From Hyphomonas jannaschiana VP2 (GTDB lineage Bacteria > Pseudomonadota > Alphaproteobacteria > Caulobacterales > Hyphomonadaceae), in assembly GCF_000685215.1 (NCBI RefSeq), contig NZ_ARYJ01000002.1, positions 124,001 to 188,000 on the forward strand: a DNA stretch of 64,000 nt, given 5' to 3'. The first letter of the stretch is position 1. Every line of letters starts with the position of its first letter. Both the position numbers and the translations under genes were made by a program. The notes under the pieces are model-generated. The model was given only the letters and a program-made list of their open reading frames with translations. It was not told where the DNA came from and made no database searches. This document shows positions 1-8,920 of this stretch, piece after piece.

Positions 1-183
1 GCTGGAGGGTCAAGAGCTGGCTCATCACAACCCGGATCGGGATGCCCATGTAAGTCGGCAGGCTTCGTTTACGGGGCATCTCCGGATAATTTCCACCCGA
101 TCCGACAACTGACTTGTTGATCCTGTTGAGCCGCGCGGACTTCACGGTCGCGGCCGGACTCACGGTCAATTCCAGAGGGGATC

Positions 184-2958
184 ATGCAAATCAAGGAATC
201 TTTCAAACGCGCGCTACTCAGCGCAGCGGCACTTTCATTCGCGCCAGTTCTGGCTCCGTATACAGCATTTGCGGATCCGCAATCCGAAGAACAGGTCAGT
301 CAGTTCGCCATCCCTTCGCAGGGTATGGGAGATGCGTTGCGTCTGTTCAGCAGGCAGTCCGGAACGCCGATCCTGTTCTCCGAGGATGTCGTTTCCGGAA
401 AGCCAGCGCCCGGCCTGGAGGGTGTGTTCAGCCCGGATGCCGGACTCAAGCAACTTCTCAATGGCAGTGGGCTGGAGGCGGTCGCTGCGCCGGGCGGTGC
501 GCGTATCATACGCGAGGTGCCTGCAAGCTCCGGGAGCTCCAGCCGGCAGCCTCCGCTTAGCAAGGAACAAAGCGAGAAGGCAGCGCCCTCACAGGTCAAG
601 CCGCTGAAAGAAGATAGCCCTGACAGCGTGTTGCGCGCAGACAAGGTGACTGTCACGGGGACCAGTCTGCGTGGTCTTGCCCCGGAGAGTTCGCCCTTGC
701 AGGTCTATGGCAGGGACGAAGTGCTGGGCTCCGGCGCCACTTCGCTCGACCAGTTCATCCGCACCCTGCCGCAGAATTTCGGCGGCGGCTCGACCGAGTT
801 CACGACAATCGGCCTGCCGAATGACAGCAATTCCAGACAGAACAACACATCCGGGGCGAGCGCGAACCTTCGCGGCCTGGGCTCGCGCGGTACGCTTGTT
901 CTGATCAATGGCAACCGTATGGCGCCGACGTCTGAGATCGGCGATTTTGTCGACCTGTCCCTGATCCCCATGGCGGCGATCGAGCGGGTCGAGGTCCTCA
1001 CGGACGGGGCGTCCTCCATCTATGGCGGCGATGCTGTGGCCGGGGTCATCAACTTCATCCTGCGTGACGATTTCGAAGGCGCAGAGACCACGGCTAGCTA
1101 TGGCAGTGTGACCGAAGGCGGGATGGAAGAATACCGGTTCAGCCAGACGCTGGGGTCTGCCTGGGAAAGCGGTAATCTGCTCGGCACTTATGAATATGCT
1201 AGCCGGGACAATCTGACCCTGGCTGACCGTCCGGAGATAGGCCTGTTCGCGCCTCGGGTGGAAGGGGACATCCTGCCGGACGCGCGTTTCCTGGACCTGC
1301 TTCCGGCGCAGGAGCGTCACAGCCTCCTCCTCTCAGGCAGCCAGCAGGTGAACCCGAAGCTCAGCCTGTCGGCTTCGGCGCTCTATTCGAAGCGCGATAC
1401 CGAGCGGACCCGGTTCAACCGGAACACGTCGATCGATGTCTATGAGACTGAATCTGAAGGCCTGACGCTCGCCTTTGGGGTCGATTATGAACTCGGCGCC
1501 TCCTGGGCTGCGAGCTTCGATGCCTCTTATGGCCAGATTCGGAACAAGGAAGGGCGCTTCAGGATTGAGGACGGTATCCGGCCGGATGATCCGGTAGATG
1601 ATGTCCGGACGGAGTCCGACCTCTGGTCTCTCGACCTGAAGCTGGACGGAGACCTTTTCCGACTTCCCGGCGGACCGGTGAAGGCCGCGATCGGCGGACA
1701 CCTGCGAAAAGAGGCGTTTACCAATGATATTCTTGGTCAGCAGATCACGGCCGATGGCGACCGGGACGTCTCTGCCCTCTATGCCGAGATGCAGGTGCCA
1801 CTGATCGGCGAAGAAAATGCGCTACCGGGTGTCCGGCGGCTCGAACTCAACCTTTCCGGCCGGGTGGACGATTATTCCGACTTCGGAACAAGTTCCAATC
1901 CGAAAGTAGGACTTCTCTGGTCTCCGGCGGATGGGGTCAATGTCCGAGGTTCCTACAGCACGAGCTTTGCGCCGCCACCGCTCGGGCGGGCCTTTTCCCT
2001 GGGGCGGACCGGGCAATTGCTGCCTTATGATTTCATGCTGGAATATATTGAACAAGAGGCGCCGGATCCGTCTCTGAGCGGGACGGGATATATCCAGGTG
2101 TTTGGCACGGCCAAGGATCTCGATCCGGAAACCTCCGAGACGTTCACCGCAGGTGTGGACGCGACCTGGTCGCGCGGAGGTCATGACTGGACAGTGAGCG
2201 CGACATATTACGATATTTCCTTCGAGGGTCGCCTTGGGGCGACACCGATCCCGCAGGGGCAGTTGGATATCGCGGCCCCCGGCATTGCCTGGAACGATCC
2301 GGGTGCCTTTCCGGCCGGAAGTATTGTCTTCTTCCCGACGGCTCAGGAAATTGACGACCTGCTCGCAAGCTTTGACATACCGATCGCACTCTTCTTCGGG
2401 GCGACGCTCGATAATGTCGGCGTCATCAACAATGTGAATGTTGTCCGCAATCTCGCGCGTACCGACACGAGCGGGCTCGACCTCCAGCTGGACTACGGAA
2501 CCGACACGCCGCTTGGGCACTTCGATGCCGGGATCAATGCGAACCATATCCTGGACTTCACCCAGCAGGCGTCCGCCGGCACAGCGGCAGTCGAAACCCT
2601 GAACACATACCTGAACCCGGTGGACCTTACCCTGCGCGGTCATGCGAGCCTGTCCCGGGGTGGTCTCACAGCGAGTACATTCGTCAACTATATCGACAGC
2701 TACCAGGTCGACCGGACAGAAGGGGCGGACGGGATTTCATCCTGGACCACAGTGGATGCCACGCTCTCCTATGACTTTGACGCTCGCGGGGCAGGCTGGC
2801 TCAGGGGCGTGGGCCTCGGACTTTCCGTCACCAATCTCTTTGACGCGGCGCCGCCCGCCGCACCTTCGAATGGTGGCTACAGCATGACAGCATACGACCC
2901 GACGAATGCATCGCCGCTCGGCCGGTTCGTCACGTTTGAAGTCCGCAAGGCCTTCTGA
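184..2958 (+). CDS. TonB-dependent receptor with STN domain (lasso-peptide locus)
   Basis: This 924-aa outer-membrane receptor has a signal peptide ending near AFA-D (residue 30), then an STN (secretin/TonB short N-terminal) domain at about residues 40-110. A plug domain follows, with LRGLGSRGTLVLINGNRM and the SIYGGDAVAGVINF motif near residues 225-295, and then a beta-barrel ending in the aromatic C-terminus VTFEVRKAF. Start ATG 184 follows the purine-rich stretch AGAGGGGAT. An STN domain usually marks receptors that also signal to a FecR/ECF pair; no such pair is visible, but the window starts only 183 bp upstream. The isopeptidase gene begins 12 bp downstream, a pairing typical of alphaproteobacterial lasso clusters. 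Import of the mature lasso peptide is inferred from context; the family assignment is firm. Confidence 0.9.
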   Translation: MQIKESFKRALLSAAALSFAPVLAPYTAFADPQSEEQVSQFAIPSQGMGDALRLFSRQSGTPILFSEDVVSGKPAPGLEGVFSPDAGLKQLLNGSGLEAVAAPGGARIIREVPASSGSSSRQPPLSKEQSEKAAPSQVKPLKEDSPDSVLRADKVTVTGTSLRGLAPESSPLQVYGRDEVLGSGATSLDQFIRTLPQNFGGGSTEFTTIGLPNDSNSRQNNTSGASANLRGLGSRGTLVLINGNRMAPTSEIGDFVDLSLIPMAAIERVEVLTDGASSIYGGDAVAGVINFILRDDFEGAETTASYGSVTEGGMEEYRFSQTLGSAWESGNLLGTYEYASRDNLTLADRPEIGLFAPRVEGDILPDARFLDLLPAQERHSLLLSGSQQVNPKLSLSASALYSKRDTERTRFNRNTSIDVYETESEGLTLAFGVDYELGASWAASFDASYGQIRNKEGRFRIEDGIRPDDPVDDVRTESDLWSLDLKLDGDLFRLPGGPVKAAIGGHLRKEAFTNDILGQQITADGDRDVSALYAEMQVPLIGEENALPGVRRLELNLSGRVDDYSDFGTSSNPKVGLLWSPADGVNVRGSYSTSFAPPPLGRAFSLGRTGQLLPYDFMLEYIEQEAPDPSLSGTGYIQVFGTAKDLDPETSETFTAGVDATWSRGGHDWTVSATYYDISFEGRLGATPIPQGQLDIAAPGIAWNDPGAFPAGSIVFFPTAQEIDDLLASFDIPIALFFGATLDNVGVINNVNVVRNLARTDTSGLDLQLDYGTDTPLGHFDAGINANHILDFTQQASAGTAAVETLNTYLNPVDLTLRGHASLSRGGLTASTFVNYIDSYQVDRTEGADGISSWTTVDATLSYDFDARGAGWLRGVGLGLSVTNLFDAAPPAAPSNGGYSMTAYDPTNASPLGRFVTFEVRKAF

Positions 2959-2970
2959 GGGAGACGGGCC

Positions 2971-5652
2971 TTGCGTGTTTCTCCTGTCCTCATCCGGGCG
3001 GCTGCCTCTTCGCCCGGTCGCGCAAGGCCCGTTACCCGGACGCTTGTGGCCTGCCGCTCATGTCTGAGCCTGGTTCGCCGGCTGCTGCCCGCAACTGTCC
3101 TCCTGGTCCTTTCCGCCTGTTCGCTGGCTTTATCGCCTGCGGCAGCCAGTCCGCAGGAACGTTCGAAGGGCCTGACCCTAGACGCGCTTCTGAAAATGGA
3201 GGGGCTGGGCGAGGCAAGGTTCGATCCCACCGGGCGGTGGCTCGTATTTGAACGGATCCGGCCCTATGACGCTTATCCGGATTACAGCTACCGGACGCAT
3301 GCCTTCCGGAGCAGCGGGCACCAGGTGTGGCGGGTGGACCTGCAGGCCGGGACTGATCCGGAGCTCATGCCCGGTATCGATCCATCGGCGCATGCCTGGA
3401 TCGAAAGTTTCTCACCGGACGGAACCCGCCTTGCCGTCACGCAGTATAGGGCGAGCAGGTTGTCTCTCTCGGCGTGCGAGATGGAAACCGGCGCGTGCAA
3501 AGCGTTCGAACCAGTTCCCCGGACCGACTGGACCGGGGAATACCGCCCGGTCTGGGTATCGGAAGATCAGCTCGTCTATACGGCGCTGCCGGCAGGACAG
3601 GAAATGGCGCAGGCCAGTCTCCGGGCGGCAACAGGTGCATGGCTCACCAAAACCTGGGCGGCGGCCTGGCGCGGAGACACGGTCACGTCCGACGAGGTCC
3701 GCACACGTCCGCCGGTCACATCTTCCGAGTCCGTTGCCGGGCAATTGGTGCGGGTAGATGCCAGGACCGGAGAAACAGACATCATGGCGGAGGGACGCTT
3801 CGCCGATCTCCGCCCGTCACCGGACGGGACGCAGCTGGCAGCGCTTGCCGTCTCCGGACCACTCCCGCTCGATCCGGGCAGGCTTCAGGCGGCGATTCCG
3901 CGCCGGCACCGGCTTGTCCTCTTCGATCTGGAAGCTGGCACACAAGAACAGCTCGCAGACGGAAAGGATTTTGCCGCCTACACGCTCGCCTGGGCGCCAG
4001 AAGGCGATGGATTGCTCGGCTTTGCCTGGGAGGATGGCAGCGGTCCTTCGAGCGGGCGGTTCCGTGTCATCGACACTGCGACCGGTAAACTGACGACCTA
4101 TACACATTCCGGGCTAGATCTCGCGTCCGAGCGAGAACGGGGTTTCGCCATGCGTCCCGAACGGGCGGTGTTCCTCGGCAAGGACATTGCCATCTTCGCG
4201 CGGCCAGTTCCGACAGGTCATGAAAGCGAAGCGCTGTTCACGCCGAAAGATATCGGTGAGGCTGGGCTCGCCCGGTCCGACTGGTACCGTCTGTCGGCAG
4301 ACGGCACACATGAAGCGCTGACCGGCGATCTAGATCATGTCTCAGGTGTCCCGCTTGAGACAGGGCGGGATTGCTTCCTCATACAGGCCGGGCAGGGGCT
4401 CTACTGCATGGGGTCTGACAGACGTCGGAAACAGCTGATCAGTTCTGCATCTGGTGATCTGCGCTTTGTTCCGGCCGGGTCCTATTCGACCTATGGTGCG
4501 CTCAGCCGTCCTGATCCGGGGGGCGGCGCGCTCGTGGAAGCGAGCAAGGGCGAGGCGTCAGCCGCAATCCTGATCGGTCCGGCCACAAGAGGCCTGCCGG
4601 AGACCATGAGCGTCAAATCGCCCGCAAAGGGCGCCGCCCCGATCGCTGGAAGCCTTAAAGGTGCGGCCGCACTCTTCCGCGTAGGATCCAGGGCGGGGGC
4701 GGAACTGCTTCTTGTCCGGGAGGGGGCGGACACCCGTGGCCGGCCACTCGCGCGCATCAACGACCATCTACAGGACGTCGCATTCGGGACCTGGCATAGC
4801 GTCTCCTACCGGCTCGAACATCCGGGCGACGCCAGCGTTGCCCAAGATGTCGCCTCCTGCCTGCTGCTGCCACCCAATACGACAGAGGTGCCCTTGCCCC
4901 TGATTGTCGAGGTCTATCCCGGCACCGTGCCGCGCTGCGAGCCCCGAACACCCATTCTCTCTTATCCCAATCCAAACTCTCCTTATCTCTGGGCAGGCAG
5001 GGGCTATGCTTATGCGCGCATTGCCCTGCCGCGCGACTATATCGGAACGGAAGACGGCCCGATCGCGGGAATGGACGAAGCCGTAGACGCAGGCCTCGAC
5101 GCGCTTCTTGCGACCGGGCATGTCGATCCGGACAAGATTGTCCTCAGCGGGTTCAGCCAGGGGGCCGTGTCGGCGCTCTATGTGGCGGCCCATTCCCACC
5201 GGTTCGCGGCAATCATCGCCCGGAATGGCTGGGCGGACCTGACCAGTCACTATTTTGGGCCGCCGGGGATCTACTCCATTCTGGACCCGGATTATTTTGG
5301 CAGTGAGTTCATCCGCTACGAAGCCGGGGCGGGGAGCGAGTTCAGCCTTGGAGGTTCCCCATTCGAGGATCCGGGAATATTCTATCGCAACAGTCCGGTC
5401 CTGCTCGCGCCAGATATAAATGCGCCAGTCCTCCTGATGCATTCAGACATGGACAGCTTCTCCATGGAACAGTTCGACGAGATGTATTCAGCGCTCCTGC
5501 GTGCAGGAAAGGATGCCCGCTATGTCCGCTATTGGGGGGAGGGGCACGGACCTTCGAGCCCAGCCAATATCCGGGACATGTGGACCCGCTTCGATGCCTT
5601 CATGGAGGATGTGGGCGTTATGCCAGCTGTGGCTGGATCGACACCTGAATAG
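2971..5652 (+). CDS. Lasso-peptide isopeptidase, Atxe2-like (S9 prolyl-oligopeptidase fold)
   Basis: This 893-aa protein has a hydrophobic export signal near residues 40-60, a beta-propeller-like region at about 70-600 and a C-terminal alpha/beta-hydrolase. The catalytic triad can be read: Ser729 in GFSQG, Asp828 in HSDMDSF and His859 in GEGHG. Proteins of this type beside a TonB receptor and a lasso cluster (Atxe family) hydrolyse the isopeptide bond of the cognate lasso peptide and so linearise it. The TTG start at 2971 is preceded by GAGGGAGA, 12 bp after the receptor stop, so the two genes form an operon. It converges with the cyclase gene. The fold is certain; the substrate is inferred from the neighbours. 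Confidence 0.9.
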   Translation: MRVSPVLIRAAASSPGRARPVTRTLVACRSCLSLVRRLLPATVLLVLSACSLALSPAAASPQERSKGLTLDALLKMEGLGEARFDPTGRWLVFERIRPYDAYPDYSYRTHAFRSSGHQVWRVDLQAGTDPELMPGIDPSAHAWIESFSPDGTRLAVTQYRASRLSLSACEMETGACKAFEPVPRTDWTGEYRPVWVSEDQLVYTALPAGQEMAQASLRAATGAWLTKTWAAAWRGDTVTSDEVRTRPPVTSSESVAGQLVRVDARTGETDIMAEGRFADLRPSPDGTQLAALAVSGPLPLDPGRLQAAIPRRHRLVLFDLEAGTQEQLADGKDFAAYTLAWAPEGDGLLGFAWEDGSGPSSGRFRVIDTATGKLTTYTHSGLDLASERERGFAMRPERAVFLGKDIAIFARPVPTGHESEALFTPKDIGEAGLARSDWYRLSADGTHEALTGDLDHVSGVPLETGRDCFLIQAGQGLYCMGSDRRRKQLISSASGDLRFVPAGSYSTYGALSRPDPGGGALVEASKGEASAAILIGPATRGLPETMSVKSPAKGAAPIAGSLKGAAALFRVGSRAGAELLLVREGADTRGRPLARINDHLQDVAFGTWHSVSYRLEHPGDASVAQDVASCLLLPPNTTEVPLPLIVEVYPGTVPRCEPRTPILSYPNPNSPYLWAGRGYAYARIALPRDYIGTEDGPIAGMDEAVDAGLDALLATGHVDPDKIVLSGFSQGAVSALYVAAHSHRFAAIIARNGWADLTSHYFGPPGIYSILDPDYFGSEFIRYEAGAGSEFSLGGSPFEDPGIFYRNSPVLLAPDINAPVLLMHSDMDSFSMEQFDEMYSALLRAGKDARYVRYWGEGHGPSSPANIRDMWTRFDAFMEDVGVMPAVAGSTPE

Positions 5653-5965
5653 GTTCGGTATCGAGGTCCTGTGGAAATGTCGGTACGGCGTCACATATCT
5701 GCCGGCGGGAAGCGACTGATTGAGCATTCAGGTATTGAATTTGAAGTATTTATCCCACTTTTTTTGATGTGCAGAAATATGGGACAATCGCCATAACCGC
5801 GGTCAGGCCATTTGGAGACGAAGAGCTTCGCACACTCATAAGCCTGCGCTGACTCCAGGATGTCTGGATGGATCGTTCCGCGCTGTATGACCTGGTGAGC
5901 TCATGCCGCACGACCGCAAATGATAAAGGGGAAGTCCAGATATTATTGCTTATCATGCGCTCTGC
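5653..5965. other. Convergent intergenic gap, no gene recognised
   Basis: This 313-bp stretch separates the isopeptidase stop from the stop of the cyclase gene on the opposite strand. It is more AT-rich than its neighbours and has a T7 run near 5760. Short open frames occur on both strands but have no recognisable protein features. No strong hairpin that would serve as a bidirectional terminator was found by eye. Confidence 0.5.
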
Positions 5966-7783
5966 TCACATGCTGGTACGAAGTGTCTTCCACGTCCGCA
6001 ACCATGCCTCGATCGCATAATAAACAAGGATCATCCGTCCGGCCGGATGGGTGAGGAACTGGTCTTCTCTGAGAAACGTTTCGACATCCCTGCGCTGTAC
6101 TATCCCATGAGCAACCAGCTCTCCATCCATCAGGCAATCCCGGACCATGGACAGGTTGAGGCGAAGCTGGTCGACAAAATACCGCGTCGCTTCGCCTTTC
6201 GTCATCCGCAGGCGAACTAGGTCTGGAAGACGTCCCTCGAAGGCCTTGCGGGCAAGGCCGCGGCTGACACCGGCGAGGGACAGAAGGTAGACCGGCAGGC
6301 GCAGGCAGAGTTCAATAAGCGGTTGGGACATTAGTGGATTCACAACTTCCCTTGCATCTTCCGCAAACAGGCGTTCTTGCACCTGTATCATGTGCAGGAT
6401 GCCGCTCACCTGGTCGAACTTTCCGGGAGGCACTCCTCCTGGCGTTCGGGCCCAGTCCGGAAAAGCGTAGACCGGGTCAAATATATCGAGCGCAGCGGTA
6501 TTGAGGGGCGTGCGCCGTGCCGCGATGGCGCCAAGGAGCGAGGATGTTTGTATCTTTCCAAACGCTTTGGGAAGAGCTTCCCGGAGCACCCGCCAGACAG
6601 ACAAGTTCGAGAGCCGAGCGGAGTTGGAGAGCTCCGAAATCAGATGCGGTCCCATTCCGTGCCGGCGCAGATAGTCCGGAAATCCGAGAGCTGTTTCCGC
6701 TGCGTGAAAGAGATGATCTCCGCCCTGACCGGTAAGGTAGGTCCGCTCCATCCTGTCGGTGGCTTCTGAAAGCTGGGCGTTGAAGTCCCGGGAAAGGAAT
6801 TGCCGATAGGGCCGCGCCGAGGCGGGATGGCTCGTGACGTCCGGCAATTGTCTGGAAGGGCTGAACCGGATTTCCGCAATGTCGGCGCCGAGAAAGGCGG
6901 CCGCCGCTCTCGCAAAGTGCGCTTCTGTCGGGTCTCCGGACTCAACGATATGGTGGACGGCAAGGTGTGGGAGAGGTGCATCGCTCTCGGCAAGGCAGGC
7001 AAGGACAATCGAGGAATCCAGACCGCCGGAAAGGTCGACGGCGGGTGCGGGGACCGAGGTCGCCCAGGCGCTGACCACCTGCTGCACCGTCTCCCGAAGG
7101 AGACGAGCTCCTGCTTCCGGATCCGGTTCCAGCACGTCGCGCGCAAAGTCGCGAGGGTCCCACAGGGTTTCAGGCAGAGCATCAGGCGTCCGAGCCATTA
7201 GGCGCTGGCCACCAAACAGTTCCTTCACCTCATTGAGGCCGGTCTCACCATTCTGGATCTTGTCATAGGCCATGAGTGTGGAGATGAAGCGGCGATTGAG
7301 GCTGAAGCGGCTCCTGTCCAGGAAGGGGCAGAGTTCGAGATTGGAGTAGAAACAAGTGACGCCGCCATCGGCCGAATAGAAGCAGGGGATGGAGGAGACC
7401 GGATCGGTATAGACAGCCAGATTATCGCCCGTGTGGAAAAAGGCGACATAGCTTCCCCAATAGTCATTGTAGAGATTGCCCCCACCTCTATCGAGCAGCA
7501 TGGTGGCTGCGGCGTGACGGATCTCCGTCAAGCGCAGGTAACCGTTCTGTGGAAAAAGCGTGCCCAAGATAGCTCCGCCAAACTGACCGTCCGTGCGCCT
7601 GATTTCAATAATGGGTGGGCTGGCAGAGCCTGGTTGGCTGAGATCTGCAAGCAGGAAGCCGGATGTCTCCACAAGGATGGACGTCGCTGGGGCCTCCATC
7701 AGGCGCGTCTGGATCCGGGCTGCCTGCTGCTCGGCTTGCTCGTCTTCCGGGTTCCAGCTCATGGCGAAGAAGGCTGCGGGCAT
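5966..7783 (-). CDS. Lasso peptide cyclase C protein (asparagine-synthetase-like)
   Basis: This 605-aa protein has an N-terminal glutaminase-like domain and a C-terminal ATP-pyrophosphatase domain with the PP-loop SGGLDSS at residues 252-258. The N-terminus is MPAAFF and has no Cys2, so the glutaminase nucleophile of true asparagine synthetase is missing. That is usual for lasso C proteins, which adenylate the Asp/Glu side chain of the precursor and form the macrolactam with the core N-terminus. The gene begins 11 bp after the B gene with a good AAGGAG site, so B and C are co-transcribed. Adjacent B and A genes make the lasso assignment strong. Confidence 0.93.
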   Translation of the reverse strand: MPAAFFAMSWNPEDEQAEQQAARIQTRLMEAPATSILVETSGFLLADLSQPGSASPPIIEIRRTDGQFGGAILGTLFPQNGYLRLTEIRHAAATMLLDRGGGNLYNDYWGSYVAFFHTGDNLAVYTDPVSSIPCFYSADGGVTCFYSNLELCPFLDRSRFSLNRRFISTLMAYDKIQNGETGLNEVKELFGGQRLMARTPDALPETLWDPRDFARDVLEPDPEAGARLLRETVQQVVSAWATSVPAPAVDLSGGLDSSIVLACLAESDAPLPHLAVHHIVESGDPTEAHFARAAAAFLGADIAEIRFSPSRQLPDVTSHPASARPYRQFLSRDFNAQLSEATDRMERTYLTGQGGDHLFHAAETALGFPDYLRRHGMGPHLISELSNSARLSNLSVWRVLREALPKAFGKIQTSSLLGAIAARRTPLNTAALDIFDPVYAFPDWARTPGGVPPGKFDQVSGILHMIQVQERLFAEDAREVVNPLMSQPLIELCLRLPVYLLSLAGVSRGLARKAFEGRLPDLVRLRMTKGEATRYFVDQLRLNLSMVRDCLMDGELVAHGIVQRRDVETFLREDQFLTHPAGRMILVYYAIEAWLRTWKTLRTSM

Positions 7784-7794
7784 TTTCCGCTCCT

Positions 7795-8487
7795 TCAGAT
7801 CGTCAGGATGGGCGCAAACCCGCCCACATGTTCGAGATGGTCGTTGAGGACGGCGCCGTCATATTCGACCCAGCAATGGGCACCAAAAGGGGCGAGCCGT
7901 ACGCCGAACGTCCAGGTCGCCGTGATCCCGTGGCCCGCCAGGAACCGCATCAGGAAGAGACTGCGGAAGAGGCACGCATCCTTTGTCGTGAACAGGAAGG
8001 GGGCAAGCGAGAGAAATTGCGCCGTCCGCTCCGTCGCTTCCTCCAGTGTTCTTCCGTTTCCTGACGGGACATTCTGCTTCCAGCGGCGTGCGCCTGAAAT
8101 AACACCGCGCAGGGAATGCATTCGTTTGAGAGACCAGCTGCGGGCAAGAGCCGTCAACATGTTGGACCATTCAGAGTATTTCGCATCGGCGGCGAGCAGG
8201 CAGGCCTGTTCGAAGCGGGAGGTATCGGGGCGGGCTGCAGTGCAGGCCTTTAATGGCCGGGTTTCTGCAGCGGGACGCAGGAGTACCCCGATGCGCAGGA
8301 GATGGTCCGCAAATCGCTCTGCATCCTGAGAGAGTTGTTCGGTCCGGTCTGTAGAAATGATCTCCGGGAACAGCCGCGCAGTCTCACCGGTATAGGCAAA
8401 GTAACGATCCGCGCGTGCATCGAGAAAGATGTACGCCCCGTCGGACGCACAGAAATAGATCTCCGGAGCGAGATGAAAGGCTGGCAT
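7795..8487 (-). CDS. Lasso peptide biosynthesis B protein (RRE plus transglutaminase-like leader peptidase)
   Basis: This 230-aa protein fuses an N-terminal PqqD-like recognition element (residues 1-70, with YIFLDARADRYFAY) to a C-terminal cysteine-protease domain. The likely triad is Cys172 in KDACLF, His204 in GAHCWVEY and Asp216 in LNDHLEHVG. Lasso B proteins bind the leader of A through the RRE and cut it before the core. The frame is open to 8589, but ATG 8487 is preferred: homologues start at this point, and the longer version would run through the 13-bp hairpin and overlap the end of A. An upstream GGAG at moderate distance is present. Operon order is A-B-C. Confidence 0.9.
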   Translation of the reverse strand: MPAFHLAPEIYFCASDGAYIFLDARADRYFAYTGETARLFPEIISTDRTEQLSQDAERFADHLLRIGVLLRPAAETRPLKACTAARPDTSRFEQACLLAADAKYSEWSNMLTALARSWSLKRMHSLRGVISGARRWKQNVPSGNGRTLEEATERTAQFLSLAPFLFTTKDACLFRSLFLMRFLAGHGITATWTFGVRLAPFGAHCWVEYDGAVLNDHLEHVGGFAPILTI

Positions 8488-8532
8488 TGGGGGGAGTTTC
8501 TCCGTGAGGCCTGCGGTAAACGCTGAGAAGGA

Positions 8533-8564
8533 AGAACGAGGGCGCGCATTGGCGCCCTCGTTCT
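8533..8564 (-). terminator. Perfect 13-bp hairpin between lasso A and B
   Basis: Arms 8533-8545 (AGAACGAGGGCGC) and 8552-8564 are perfect reverse complements around a 6-nt loop. On the - strand the hairpin lies 17 nt after the A stop codon and about 46 nt before the B start. It is followed by TCCTTCTC, which is not a strong U-tract. Hairpins at this site in other proteobacterial lasso clusters are thought to act as a leaky terminator or 3' stabiliser that makes A transcript exceed BC transcript. Confidence 0.75.
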
Positions 8565-8581
8565 CCTGTTCACATTGGTGC

Positions 8582-8725
8582 TCAACCAATTCCGGGGCGG
8601 GAATTCTGCGAGCCTGAGAGCTCGGCCGGGCCCTCAGCTGCGCCCTTGGTTTCCGAAGAAACGGAACCGAGTTCGATCGGGTCGAATTCGTCCATAGGCT
8701 GATGGTTTTCGACTTTCGGGGTCAT
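8582..8725 (-). CDS. Lasso peptide precursor (A gene)
   Basis: This 47-aa precursor has ATG 8725 with AAGGAAAA about 8 nt upstream. The leader ends LGSVSSETK, matching the LGxxSxET+G pattern of proteobacterial lasso leaders with the conserved Thr at position -2. The predicted core is 20 residues: ring GAAEGPAE (Gly1 amide to Glu8 side chain) and tail LSGSQNSRPGIG. Glu4 is present but too close to Gly1 for a usual 7-9-residue ring. The tail lacks aromatic residues, so Gln13, Asn14 or Arg16 would have to serve as steric plugs. A longer frame runs to 8815 but has no ribosome-binding site and spans the promoter. The core was not recognised as a known lasso peptide. Confidence 0.88.
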   Translation of the reverse strand: MTPKVENHQPMDEFDPIELGSVSSETKGAAEGPAELSGSQNSRPGIG

Positions 8726-8773
8726 GGTGTTTTCCTTTCCGTTTTGAACGCCGTCAAAAACAACGGCAGGTAG

Positions 8774-8802
8774 AATATTGAATCTAAAAATGGTTGAGTC
8801 AA
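8774..8802 (-). promoter_or_regulatory. Predicted sigma70 promoter of the lasso ABC operon
   Basis: Read on the - strand, TTGACT (8802-8797) and AATATT (8779-8774) are separated by exactly 17 nt, inside an AT-rich island that stands out from GC-rich surroundings. The inferred start near 8767 gives a leader of about 42 nt before the precursor ATG. An 11-bp inverted repeat, GTTGA-N-TCAAC at 8793-8803, covers the -35 box and could be an operator. Confidence 0.6.
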
Positions 8803-8900
8803 CGCGATGAAACATTAAAAATTAAATAGAAACAGGGTGTTGCGCAAAATTGTCAGCTGCGCTCCTTTTGATGAGGAACGCTTGGCGAATTGTATATGTG

Positions 8901-8918
8901 CCGGGGGAATGCCCCCGG
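8901..8918 (-). terminator. GC-rich hairpin after the TPR/LicD-like gene
   Basis: CCGGGGG (8901-8907) and CCCCCGG (8912-8918) form a 7-bp stem with a 4-nt loop directly behind the stop codon of the upstream - strand gene. No T-run follows, so terminator function is tentative. It would separate that gene from the lasso operon promoter. Confidence 0.4.
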
Positions 8919-8920
8919 GC

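Noticed and set aside
1..53. Possible tail of an upstream gene (frame ending at the TAA at 51-53)
   Set aside because: Only 17 codons are visible and no family can be recognised, so a FecR or sigma gene upstream of the STN receptor cannot be claimed.
8488..8589. Longer N-terminus for the lasso B protein
   Set aside because: It would read through the perfect hairpin and overlap the precursor stop; homologues begin at the 8487 ATG region.
8726..8815. 30-residue N-terminal extension of the lasso precursor
   Set aside because: It lacks a ribosome-binding site and covers the predicted promoter and transcript start; ATG 8725 has a good site.
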